Positions 9,292 to 17,820 of a DNA stretch of 64,000 nt are shown in pieces. The DNA lies in assembly GCA_964607755.1 (NCBI GenBank), contig CAZSMC010000008.1:1-64000 (forward strand). The letters are read 5' to 3'. The notes beneath the pieces were generated by a model. That model did no database searches. It worked only from the letters and a program-made list of their open reading frames with translations, and was not told where the DNA came from. Each line of letters opens with the position of its first letter. The first letter of the stretch is position 1. Origin of the DNA: CAZSMC01 sp964607755. Its GTDB lineage: Bacteria > Zhuqueibacterota > Zhuqueibacteria > Residuimicrobiales > Krinioviventaceae. A program made the position numbers and the translations under genes.

Positions 9292-10446
9292 TCATCCAAT
9301 TTTCACATGTTGAGAAACAAACTCGCGGGCCCAGCGGTCAGCTTCCAGCAGATCCTCAACATCCGGCATTGCTTTGTGCGCATAGGTCATCAACGCTTTT
9401 TCGATGATCTGAGCGATCTGATCAAACCGGATCTGGCTGTCAATGAATTGACGGACGGCAACTTCGTTCGCCGCATTCATAACTGCTGGTGCGGTTCCCT
9501 TGCTTTTAGCTGCCTGATACGCCAGGTCCAGGCAGCGGAATTTTTCAAAATCCGGTTGCGCAAAAGTGAGTTCTTTCAAATTGGAAAAATCAAGACGCGG
9601 AAAAGATGACCTTTTCCGTTGGGGATACGTCAGAGCGAGCTGAATGGGAACGCGCATGTCCGGCACACCGAGTTGCGCTTTGGTTGAACCATCGTGAAAT
9701 TCAACCATGGAATGAATGATCGACTGCGGATGAATAACGACCTGAATTTTTTCTACCGGCACATCGAACAACCAATGCGCCTCTATGACTTCAAGCCCTT
9801 TGTTCATCATGGTTGCCGAATCGATGGTAATCTTTGGCCCCATAGACCAGTTCGGATGAGCGAGCGCCTGTTCAACTGTCACGCTATTGAATTGTTCTTT
9901 TGGCAACGACCGGAAAGGTCCGCCAGATGCAGTGAGCAGGATGCGTTCAATAGACTTGTAATCTTCACCCATTAACGACTGAAAAATGGCGCTATGTTCA
10001 CTATCTATAGGCATGAGCCGGACCCGTTGCTTTTTAACAGATTCCATCACCACATGACCGCCAATGACCAGCGTTTCTTTATTTGCCAGCGCAACATCCT
10101 TGCTTCGCTGCAACGCGGACAGAGTGGGCAAAAATCCGGCAGCCCCGACGATGGCGTTGACAAACATGTCGTAATCCGCTTCACTTGCCAATTGAGTCAC
10201 CGCATCCTGTCCGTTAAAAACAGTAATGTTGAGCTGACGGAAAAATTCTGTTTCGGATTCGCAAAGGTCCCGTCCGGTCACTGCGACAACACCTGGCTTG
10301 TATTTTTGTGCTAAAAGCTGCAATGTGTCAACCCTGGTATGCGCGCTGAGAGCTTTGACATCAAAGCAGCCCGGACAATTATCAACGCAAACCAAAGCGT
10401 TGCGGCCGATAGAACCTGTGGCTCCTGCAATTGCTAATTTTCGCAT
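9292..10446 (-). CDS. dxr: 1-deoxy-D-xylulose 5-phosphate reductoisomerase
   Basis: A 384-residue enzyme making 2-C-methyl-D-erythritol 4-phosphate with NADPH, the committed step of the MEP isoprenoid pathway. Seen: NADPH-binding GATGSIGRN at 8-16, DVALANKETLVIGG, the metal-binding PIDSEHSAIFQS and TASGGPFRSL loops, and PKITIDSATMMNKGLEVIEA. Length is normal. It lies 10 nt after the lipoyl-transfer gene and 76 nt before rseP; the dxr-rseP pair is widely conserved. Together with uppS in the same block it links isoprenoid supply to undecaprenyl phosphate. Confidence 0.96.
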   Translation of the reverse strand: MRKLAIAGATGSIGRNALVCVDNCPGCFDVKALSAHTRVDTLQLLAQKYKPGVVAVTGRDLCESETEFFRQLNITVFNGQDAVTQLASEADYDMFVNAIVGAAGFLPTLSALQRSKDVALANKETLVIGGHVVMESVKKQRVRLMPIDSEHSAIFQSLMGEDYKSIERILLTASGGPFRSLPKEQFNSVTVEQALAHPNWSMGPKITIDSATMMNKGLEVIEAHWLFDVPVEKIQVVIHPQSIIHSMVEFHDGSTKAQLGVPDMRVPIQLALTYPQRKRSSFPRLDFSNLKELTFAQPDFEKFRCLDLAYQAAKSKGTAPAVMNAANEVAVRQFIDSQIRFDQIAQIIEKALMTYAHKAMPDVEDLLEADRWAREFVSQHVKIG

Positions 10447-10456
10447 AATAGGTGAA

Positions 10457-11296
10457 TCAAAAAGTTAAAATTTGAGCTATGATAGAAAACTTGTCATAAA
10501 GTTGTGCAGCCCGGTCGCACTCTGCAGCGGTAAGTCTGGATGGAATCAGATCGATCTGCAATTCTTTTTGAAAACCGGACATAACAGCCGAGCGGACGGA
10601 TTCCACTGTCAGCGGTACCGGGCTTAATTCATTCAAGCACACGGTGTGGCGGTGCATATAATTCCTGACATTTTCTTTCCATTTATCATCACCGCGGGTC
10701 AAGACATTGACGATATCGAGATGTTCCGGGCCGATCAAAATAGAGCCGTGCTGCAGAACTGCGCCGCGGATTCGCCGTTGCGCACTGCCAACCAGCTTTT
10801 TATTTCCCACCCGGATCTCATTCTGTATGGAAGAAGCATAACACAAGCTGCCAAATTCGCCGCGGTTAAAATCCTTTGGTGTTTTTTCAGTGCGTTCGAA
10901 TTCTACCGGGATATTCAATTCCTGCAATCCTGCCACCAGACTTTTGCTAATCACTTTGTAAACGCCATGAATATCCGGTGTAAAATAGCGGCTCACAGGC
11001 GGTAGCACCACAGCATACGTCAATTCATTGTCATGCAAAATCGCCCGTCCGCCGGTTGGCCGGAGCACAACATCGAGACCAAGTTCACGGCATTTTTCAA
11101 AATCAACATCAGTTTTTCTCTGGTGATATCCCATTGAGATGGCAGGCGGATTCCAGCCGTACAATCTCAATGTCGGGGGGATTTTCTCATCAGCGGCTGC
11201 CTCTGCCATAGCCATATCCAGTGCCATATTGTATGCGCCATCTTTTTTTCCCGAGATGATAATACGCCACTGTTCGTTGTCAAGAGAACCTGCCAA
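10457..11296 (-). CDS. BPL/LPL-family lipoyl/octanoyl transferase (LipM- or LplA-like)
   Basis: A 279-residue cofactor-transferase-fold protein. Seen: TLRLYGWNPPAISMGYHQ (42-59), the substrate loop RPTGGRAILHDNELTY (79-94), GNKKLVGSAQRR with the conserved Lys167, and Cys152 in LCYASS. That Cys sits where LipM octanoyltransferases carry their catalytic Cys, so transfer of octanoate to GcvH/E2 proteins is more likely than ATP-dependent lipoate ligation, but the two were not separated rigorously. The start is TTG at 11296, right after the lpxA stop (TAG TTG), with GAGG 10 nt upstream; later starts would cut off the first strand. gcvT, another lipoyl-linked gene, is 3 kb away. Confidence 0.82.
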   Translation of the reverse strand: MAGSLDNEQWRIIISGKKDGAYNMALDMAMAEAAADEKIPPTLRLYGWNPPAISMGYHQRKTDVDFEKCRELGLDVVLRPTGGRAILHDNELTYAVVLPPVSRYFTPDIHGVYKVISKSLVAGLQELNIPVEFERTEKTPKDFNRGEFGSLCYASSIQNEIRVGNKKLVGSAQRRIRGAVLQHGSILIGPEHLDIVNVLTRGDDKWKENVRNYMHRHTVCLNELSPVPLTVESVRSAVMSGFQKELQIDLIPSRLTAAECDRAAQLYDKFSIIAQILTF

Positions 11297-12070
11297 CTAT
11301 ATGAGACCTCGCTCGGAATGTTCAATAAAATTTAAAATATTTTGCACTTCAGGAATCAGCTCCATCTCGTTTTTAATTTGTTTCACCGCTTGTGAAGTGT
11401 TCAGGTTGGACCGGTATAGCAGTTTGTAGGCGTGCTTGATTTTTTGCCGCACCTCAGGTTCAAAACCGTGGCGCCGCAATCCGACGGAATTGAGCCCCGC
11501 GAAACGCAACGGTTCACCTGAGGCTAAAATGTACGGCGGTATGTCTTTGATCACTCTGTAAGCACCGCCCACCATGGCATGTTGGCCGATTTTACAGAAC
11601 TGGTGAACCGGTGTCATTCCGCCGATGACAACCCAGTTTTCGATATGAACATGCCCGGCAATTTGAACGCCATTTGCAATGATAACATTATCGTCAATGT
11701 AGGTATCATGAGCCACATGGGTATAGGCCATTAGTAAACAATTTTTGCCCACCACACTTTTGCCGCTCTCGTGCGTTCCCCGGTTCAGAGTGCAGAATTC
11801 GCGAACTGTGGTGTTATCACCAATCTCAAAAAGTGATTCTTCACCGCCGAATTTTAAATCCTGGGGAATGGTGGCAACAACAGCTCCCTTGTGAATATGA
11901 CAATTTTTGCCAATACGTGCACCGTTGGCGATAAGCGTATGGGAATCAATGATTGTATTGTCGCCAATGACAACATCTTGTTCAACAATACAAAAAGCGC
12001 CAATGGCAACATTGTCGCCAATTTCTGCTTTTTTATCGACAATAGCTAAAGGATGAATTTCAGTCAACAC
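11297..12070 (-). CDS. lpxA: UDP-N-acetylglucosamine O-acyltransferase
   Basis: A left-handed beta-helix acyltransferase (257 aa with the chosen start) that adds the first 3-hydroxyacyl chain in lipid A synthesis. Many hexapeptide repeats are visible (IGDNVAIGAF, IGDNTTV, IDDNVIIANGVQIAG) along with the catalytic His motif THVAHD and the C-terminal helical part. I choose GTG at 12070: it has AAGGA about 6 nt before it and begins VLTEIHPLAIVDKKA, matching the family N-terminus. The longer reading from ATG at 12115 overlaps lpxC-fabZ and adds 15 residues unlike the family. Confidence 0.94.
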   Translation of the reverse strand: MLTEIHPLAIVDKKAEIGDNVAIGAFCIVEQDVVIGDNTIIDSHTLIANGARIGKNCHIHKGAVVATIPQDLKFGGEESLFEIGDNTTVREFCTLNRGTHESGKSVVGKNCLLMAYTHVAHDTYIDDNVIIANGVQIAGHVHIENWVVIGGMTPVHQFCKIGQHAMVGGAYRVIKDIPPYILASGEPLRFAGLNSVGLRRHGFEPEVRQKIKHAYKLLYRSNLNTSQAVKQIKNEMELIPEVQNILNFIEHSERGLI

Positions 12071-12095
12071 CGTAATCCTTTCGTTCCGAGGGCAA

Positions 12096-13493
12096 TCAGG
12101 ATTCTTCTCTGTCAATAATCGCGGCCATTAGTTCGGCTTCGCAGGCAAGGTCTTCGCCGACATAAGCGCGTCCGTACATTTTGACCATTGTTCGCCGAAG
12201 CGCGCCCATTTCTACTTCAAACCGGACGGTATCGCCTGGTGTGACAGCCCGCCGAAAACGGACGTTATCGATTCCGGTAAAATAGACCAGTTTTTTCGAC
12301 GGATCGGCTTCTGCGTTCAACAACATCACGCCGCCGGTCTGAGCCATCGCCTCAACGATCAACACGCCGGGCATTATTGGTCTGCCGGGAAAATGTCCCT
12401 GAAAAAAGGGCTCGTTAAATGTTATGTTTTTGATACCAACCACGTGCTCGCCCGGAATCAGATCGACGATCCGGTCTACAAGCAAAAACGGATATCGATG
12501 AGGAAGTATCTTGGCAATCGCATCGGCATCGAGAACGACATTACCTTCAGCGACTTTGTATTTTCGCTTGATGAGTTTTTTCTTGTATTCTTTGCGAATC
12601 ATCTTGACCAGTTCGGCATTGGCAGCATGCCCTGACCGCGCTGCCATCACATGGCCTTTTATTGGCATTCCCAGCAATGCCAGATCGCCAATCAGGTCCA
12701 ATGCTTTATGACGAACCGGTTCGTTATAAAACCGGAGTTCGTTGTTATTCAAAATGCCGTTTTTGGATAATTTAATTTCCGAATCGATATTAAAGAGTTT
12801 GCGCAGATCGTCCATCTCTTCGTCAGTCATTTCGCGATCGATAATCACCAGCGCGTTTTCAAGATCGCCGCCTTTGATCAGATCAGCCTTGCGAAGTTCT
12901 TCCACTTCATGCAGAAAACAAAACGTCCGCGCTGCAGCAAACTCTGTAGCAAACTCTTCATGCAAAGAATACATAGACGTGTATTGTGTTCCCAGCGCCG
13001 GATTACGGTAATCGACCATAAAAGTGATACGAAATTCATCCGACGGGAAAACAACGATATCGATTCCTTTGGACGGATCAGAGTAGGTAATTGTTTTATC
13101 AATAATTAAATAATCTTTCAGCGCGTCCTGTTCCACAATTCCGGCCTTGAGCAAGACCTCGACAAATGGCAAAGCACTGCCATCTCCCACCGGGGGTTCG
13201 TTGCCGGCAACTTTGCATATAATGTTATCAATCTCCAGCCCGCTGACAGCAGCCAGCACGTGTTCGACGGTATGGATTTTAACATCTTTAATACCAATTG
13301 TGGTTCCGCGGGAGATATCGATAACATGATCGACATCCCCTTTGATGTCCGGGCTATCAGGAATGTCGGATCGCCGGAAAACAATACCGGTATTCACCGG
13401 CGCGGGTTCAAAGGTAATTTGGGTTTGATTTCCTGTATGCAGTCCGGTACCGGCATATATAGCTGTTTCCTTAATCGTCTGTTGGTTTTTCAG
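12096..13493 (-). CDS. lpxC/fabZ: Bifunctional LpxC deacetylase / FabZ dehydratase
   Basis: A 465-residue fusion. The LpxC half removes acetate from UDP-3-O-acyl-GlcNAc, the committed lipid A step: GLHTG (His19), TVEHVLAA (His78), HKALDLIGD (His262, Asp266) and SGHAANAE (His289) are all present. The FabZ half dehydrates 3-hydroxyacyl-ACP: ILPHRYPFLLVDRI, then GHFPGRPIMPG (His367) and EAMAQTGG (Glu381). This fusion is typical of Bacteroidetes and relatives. The reading frame has no ATG, GTG or TTG before Val33, yet residues 2-32 (KNQQTIKETAIYAG...) clearly match LpxC; CTG at 13493, 5 nt after GGGAGG, is the best start. Starting at GTG 13397 would delete the first zinc-region motif. Confidence 0.95.
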   Translation of the reverse strand: MKNQQTIKETAIYAGTGLHTGNQTQITFEPAPVNTGIVFRRSDIPDSPDIKGDVDHVIDISRGTTIGIKDVKIHTVEHVLAAVSGLEIDNIICKVAGNEPPVGDGSALPFVEVLLKAGIVEQDALKDYLIIDKTITYSDPSKGIDIVVFPSDEFRITFMVDYRNPALGTQYTSMYSLHEEFATEFAAARTFCFLHEVEELRKADLIKGGDLENALVIIDREMTDEEMDDLRKLFNIDSEIKLSKNGILNNNELRFYNEPVRHKALDLIGDLALLGMPIKGHVMAARSGHAANAELVKMIRKEYKKKLIKRKYKVAEGNVVLDADAIAKILPHRYPFLLVDRIVDLIPGEHVVGIKNITFNEPFFQGHFPGRPIMPGVLIVEAMAQTGGVMLLNAEADPSKKLVYFTGIDNVRFRRAVTPGDTVRFEVEMGALRRTMVKMYGRAYVGEDLACEAELMAAIIDREES

Positions 13494-13520
13494 GGCATCC
13501 TCCCATCTGCAAGATGAATA

Positions 13521-14555
13521 TTACGATTGTTGTTTTTCGGAGAGTTCTGCTACTTTTTGTTCCAGTTCTTTGATACGTTTCACCAAATCGGGCAGGCCGG
13601 CTAAATGAGCCAATTCACGTTTTTCTTTCATCGCCGGCCGCGCCGGATATCCGCTCACATAGGTATCTGCAGAAACAGATTTTGTAACACCGGCTTGTGC
13701 GCCGATTTTGGCTTTGTCTCCCACTGTTATATGGCCAACAAACCCTGCCTGTCCCCCGATCATCACATAGTTGCCGATTTTTGTACTGCCTGAAATTCCG
13801 GTTTGAGCGGCAATGGCAGTGTGCTCTCCAATCGAGACATTATGCGCTATCTGAATCAAATTATCCAGTTTGGTTCCGCGGTGAATAACAGTCGAGCCCA
13901 GAGTCGCACGGTCAATGGTTGTATTAGCACCAACTTCAACATCGTCTTCAATAACGACATTGCCCATTTGCGGTAATTTGTGATACTGGCCGCCCTCGAA
14001 AGCAAATCCAAACCCGTCTGATCCGATAACAGCACCGATATGAAGAATACAATTTTTGCCGATTTGACATTGTTCCCGAATTGTAACATTGGCATAAATT
14101 ACAGTATTTTCACCAACCGACACGTTATCGCCGACAACCACTCCCGGATGTAACACACAGCCGGCACCGATGGAGCTATTATGTCCGATATACACATAAG
14201 GTCCGATGGCAACATTGTCATCGATTATCGCATCCGGACTTATGATAGCTGTTTCATGAATACCTTTGGGAATGGGCTGTTGTTGGCGGTAAAAATGCCT
14301 GGCGCATATAAGAAAGGAATAATAAGGATTTTCCACCCGCAAGAGGGTTTTTGATGATTTCGGGAAATCCTTATTCACTAAAATAGCAGAGGCGTGAGTT
14401 GTTCCGATATATTTGTGATATTTCGGATTGGCAATAAAAGAGAGTTGACCTGCCTGAGCATTCTCTATTTTTGCCAATCCATCAATTTCCAGATCAGAGT
14501 CTCCGTCAATTTCAGCATCGATCCAATCAGCTATTTCTGTCAACGTAAAGGCCAT
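13521..14555 (-). CDS. lpxD: UDP-3-O-(3-hydroxyacyl)glucosamine N-acyltransferase
   Basis: A 344-residue enzyme adding the second (N-linked) acyl chain in lipid A synthesis. The N-terminal uridine-binding domain (MAFTLTEIADWIDAEIDGD, then GQLSFIANPKYHKYI) precedes a long left-handed beta-helix of hexapeptides; the catalytic His motif IAHNVSIGEHT and AAQTGISGSTKIG are present, followed by a C-terminal helix. Full length. It lies 50 nt after skp and 27 nt before lpxC-fabZ, in the conserved bamA-skp-lpxD order. Confidence 0.96.
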   Translation of the reverse strand: MAFTLTEIADWIDAEIDGDSDLEIDGLAKIENAQAGQLSFIANPKYHKYIGTTHASAILVNKDFPKSSKTLLRVENPYYSFLICARHFYRQQQPIPKGIHETAIISPDAIIDDNVAIGPYVYIGHNSSIGAGCVLHPGVVVGDNVSVGENTVIYANVTIREQCQIGKNCILHIGAVIGSDGFGFAFEGGQYHKLPQMGNVVIEDDVEVGANTTIDRATLGSTVIHRGTKLDNLIQIAHNVSIGEHTAIAAQTGISGSTKIGNYVMIGGQAGFVGHITVGDKAKIGAQAGVTKSVSADTYVSGYPARPAMKEKRELAHLAGLPDLVKRIKELEQKVAELSEKQQS

Positions 14556-14605
14556 AAGAATTCCTTTGCTTGCTCATCCGATAATAAGTGATGGAACGAT
14601 GCTTG

Positions 14606-15157
14606 CTAATTCTGACTGGTTGTCTCTAAACCTTCCTCTAATTCATCGAGTACGAGCTGGGTTAAATCCTGCTGACTCGGACTGGCATAGAGAATATTTC
14701 CGGCTACTGTATCAAAGATATAATCGAAATTCTCTTCCTCGCCAATCTTTCGTATCGCTTCATTAACTTTATCGATGACCGGTTTCATGATCTCTTGCTG
14801 CTTGCGGTAAAATTCTCCGCTGTCGCCCCATTTTTGATTCTGATATTGCTGAATCTTTTGATAGAGCTCTTGCAATTCCTGCTGTTTTTGTTTCTGGCGT
14901 TCTTCGCTGAGCAATAAACTCTGGGATTCGAGCTGCTTGCCTTTTTCCTGGAACTGCTGCTGCATTTCCTGGGCTTCAGCTTCCCATTGTTGATTGAGTT
15001 TATCCAATTGTTCCTGAGCATCCTGTGCTTCTTTAAAATTCGCCAAAATTTGTTGAGAATTTACATAGCCTATCTTTTGAGCGACACCAGTCCCAGAAAA
15101 CAGGAAAAGTACCACAAACATTGACAAAAGAACAGGCAAAAATTGTTTTCGTTTCAC
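14606..15157 (-). CDS. skp: OmpH/Skp family periplasmic chaperone
   Basis: A 183-residue periplasmic holdase for unfolded outer-membrane proteins. Signal peptide 1-26 (LSMFVVLFLFSGTGVAQ), then the mature start KIGYVNSQQIL, typical of OmpH, followed by a Gln/Glu/Lys-rich helical hairpin about 45-125 that forms the tentacles in Skp trimers, then the closing strand (FDYIFDTVAGNILYASPSQ). It lies 49 nt after bamA, whose product folds the clients that Skp delivers. Confidence 0.92.
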   Translation of the reverse strand: MKRKQFLPVLLSMFVVLFLFSGTGVAQKIGYVNSQQILANFKEAQDAQEQLDKLNQQWEAEAQEMQQQFQEKGKQLESQSLLLSEERQKQKQQELQELYQKIQQYQNQKWGDSGEFYRKQQEIMKPVIDKVNEAIRKIGEEENFDYIFDTVAGNILYASPSQQDLTQLVLDELEEGLETTSQN

Positions 15158-15206
15158 AATTTCCTCCTCGTATTTAGTAATAAAAGATTTTTAAAATTTT
15201 TGCCAC

Positions 15207-17558
15207 TTAGAAACTTCGTCCGAACACAAAGTGCATCTTCCATTTCGGGTCAGGATTGCCCCGATTATCGATGCGGTCGAAACCGTATCCATAATCAAAC
15301 CCGATAATGCCGATCATGGGCATAAACACGCGCGCGCCAACACCGACGGATCGCTTCATTTTGAACGGATTCGCGCGCCGGAAATCCTTCCAGGTGCTAC
15401 CGGCTTCGGCAAAGAGCAGACCGAAAATCGTCGGATTTGGGGCAATCGGCACTCGTAATTCAGCCGTGTATTTTAACAGTGCTTTTCCGCCTTCTTCAAC
15501 CATCTGATATCCGGCTAACGGATCATCGTATCCACGCAGAGGTGTGGACCGTGAAAGCCCGTCACCACCGATGAAAAAGTATTCCAGATAAGGAATGTTC
15601 GCCTCATCACCGATTCCTTCCATATAGCCGGCCTGGAAACTTGAAAACACGACCAGCTTCCAAAATGACGGTGTGAACCAGTCCATGCGGAAATGCCATT
15701 TGTGAAAATCCACATTACCACCGAGAAACGTACCGGCCAATTCAGTTGTCAAAGAAACATCAGAACCGGACGTCGGGAATTCCGGGCGGTCCAAACTGTT
15801 GCGAGAAAATATCTGGGTAATACTGCTACTGATGAGCGGCCATTGTTCATTAATAATATTATTCGGATTTGCATCAATAATATACTGGTTAAAGTTAGAA
15901 AGTTCTGTTCGGTCGATGCGGTAAATCCAGTCGCCCCGGAAAAAGTTATCCGGCCAGCGGAATTTTCGTCCAAGTCGAACTGATGCGCCCCGGCTCACCT
16001 GCTTGTAGCCGATATAATAAGCATCTCGTTTTGTATCGTAAAAACTGAATCCAGCCAGCGTTGGCGTATCCATTAACCACGGTTCGGTAAAACTGATATT
16101 AAAAGAACGATAAAAGCGGCCAAACATCCAGTCAAAACTGAGTTTCTGACCATTGCCGAACAGGTTCGCCATGGACACACCGACGCTGCCGATGAGCTTG
16201 TCACGCTCGCTCCAACCGGCAGACATGTTTGCTGTATCTGTGGATTTTTCTTCCACTTCAAATTCCAGATTGACTTTGTCTTCACTCACCGGATTAACTT
16301 TGGGTTCGACATTGGCAAAATAGTTCAGCATCCACACTTCGCGCTGGCTGCGTTGCAGCAGGGATTTGTTAAAGGTTTGTCCCGGATAGGTACGCAATTC
16401 CCGGCGGATTACTTTTTCTTTTGTTTTGGTATTGCCGGTTATTTTGATCTCGTTAATCTTCGCCTGCTCGCCTTCGGTGACAATGAAATCAATATCCAGT
16501 TGATGTTCATTCTCCGGATCGATTGTCTCACGTGGAGTGATATTGGCAAAAATATAACCCCGGTCATAATAGATACCGCCGACATCCTCGAAAACAGCTT
16601 TGTCTATTTTTTCTTTCGAGTAAACATCACCCTTTCCGAATCTGAGATACGAGTTCAATTCTTCATCTGTGAAAATCTCATTACCTCTCCATGTAATATC
16701 ACCGAAATAATACTTTGGACCTTCATAAATCCATATATCAATAAACATGTCATCGCGTTTTTCATTGTAATAAAGGCTGTCCCGTAAAATTTCGGCGTCA
16801 CGGTGTCCTTCATTTCGGCAATACGCAACAACATTTTTCAGGTCTTGTTTATATTTTTCTTTGTCAAAGTCCGCACTGCGCCACCATTTATCTTCTTTAA
16901 TTTCTTCAAAAGCACCCTTTAAATTACGGTCGGCAAATACCTTATTGCCGAAAAAACGGATGCGTTCAACCTGGACTTTTTTGCCCTCATTAAATTGAAA
17001 GCGAACCACCACACGATTCGAATCAACCTGACTTTGCCGTTTTTGGACATCAATTTCCGCTAACAAGAATCCTTTTTCTTTGTATTTATCCAAAAGCTTT
17101 TGTTTGGTGCGCTGCAATAGTGCGGGGCTAATCACCTGGCCGCTATAAAAATTCATCACCTGGTCAATTTTATCTTTTTTTAGCTTGTCATTGCCGTTAA
17201 TTTCCACTCGCTCTAAACGGGGGTATTCTTTTACTTTTATTGTGAGATAAACACCCTCGGCTAACTCGCGATCTACCAGGATTTGAATATCAGAAAAAAG
17301 ATGAAGCCGCCATAATTTTTTTACGGCGTCCTGAATGGTTTCGCCGGTAATTACTTCGCCAACAGTAATGCCGGAGCTCATCCGGATCATATTGGCATCG
17401 GTGGTTTCATTTCCCTCCACAGATACACCAAGCACTTTTACCGATCTATTTTGAGCGGTGGCGTGTGATATGAATAAAAACGAAACAATCAGAATTGTAA
17501 TTAAAAATATTCTGTAACGCAACATACTGCTCTCAACCTTTGCTTTTAAATAAACCAT
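15207..17558 (-). CDS. bamA: Outer-membrane protein assembly factor BamA (Omp85)
   Basis: A 783-residue Omp85 protein that inserts beta-barrel proteins in the outer membrane. A signal peptide (ILIVSFLFISHATAQ) is followed by five POTRA domains about 40-420 and a 16-strand barrel about 440-783 with the conserved RGYDD loop and a C-terminal Phe (VFGRSF). Either the upstream ATG or the internal ATG at residue 12 (17525) could be the start; the latter gives a more usual signal peptide. The 262-nt gap to tamB upstream may hold its own promoter. Confidence 0.95.
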   Translation of the reverse strand: MVYLKAKVESSMLRYRIFLITILIVSFLFISHATAQNRSVKVLGVSVEGNETTDANMIRMSSGITVGEVITGETIQDAVKKLWRLHLFSDIQILVDRELAEGVYLTIKVKEYPRLERVEINGNDKLKKDKIDQVMNFYSGQVISPALLQRTKQKLLDKYKEKGFLLAEIDVQKRQSQVDSNRVVVRFQFNEGKKVQVERIRFFGNKVFADRNLKGAFEEIKEDKWWRSADFDKEKYKQDLKNVVAYCRNEGHRDAEILRDSLYYNEKRDDMFIDIWIYEGPKYYFGDITWRGNEIFTDEELNSYLRFGKGDVYSKEKIDKAVFEDVGGIYYDRGYIFANITPRETIDPENEHQLDIDFIVTEGEQAKINEIKITGNTKTKEKVIRRELRTYPGQTFNKSLLQRSQREVWMLNYFANVEPKVNPVSEDKVNLEFEVEEKSTDTANMSAGWSERDKLIGSVGVSMANLFGNGQKLSFDWMFGRFYRSFNISFTEPWLMDTPTLAGFSFYDTKRDAYYIGYKQVSRGASVRLGRKFRWPDNFFRGDWIYRIDRTELSNFNQYIIDANPNNIINEQWPLISSSITQIFSRNSLDRPEFPTSGSDVSLTTELAGTFLGGNVDFHKWHFRMDWFTPSFWKLVVFSSFQAGYMEGIGDEANIPYLEYFFIGGDGLSRSTPLRGYDDPLAGYQMVEEGGKALLKYTAELRVPIAPNPTIFGLLFAEAGSTWKDFRRANPFKMKRSVGVGARVFMPMIGIIGFDYGYGFDRIDNRGNPDPKWKMHFVFGRSF

Positions 17559-17820
17559 AATCTATTAATTTTTTTACAGATTGTAAAGTAAAATGTGAGA
17601 TTTATATCAACACCATAGTTGACGGTGTATAATTGATATTTATGTAATGTAAAAAGTCTCGTAAAAACAGACCTGACAATGGGGCGCTGAACTAATTCAG
17701 TATATTTGATAAAATCATAAGAGTGCGTTGTAAAATCAATCTGCCATTAAAAAGCGAGCCATTGTTTTAGATGTCAAAGTATCTCCATCGATAACTTGCA
17801 ATACGACTTTTGACAGTTCA

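Noticed and set aside
13397..13397. GTG at 13397 as the lpxC-fabZ start
   Set aside because: It would drop 32 residues that match LpxC, including GLHTG.
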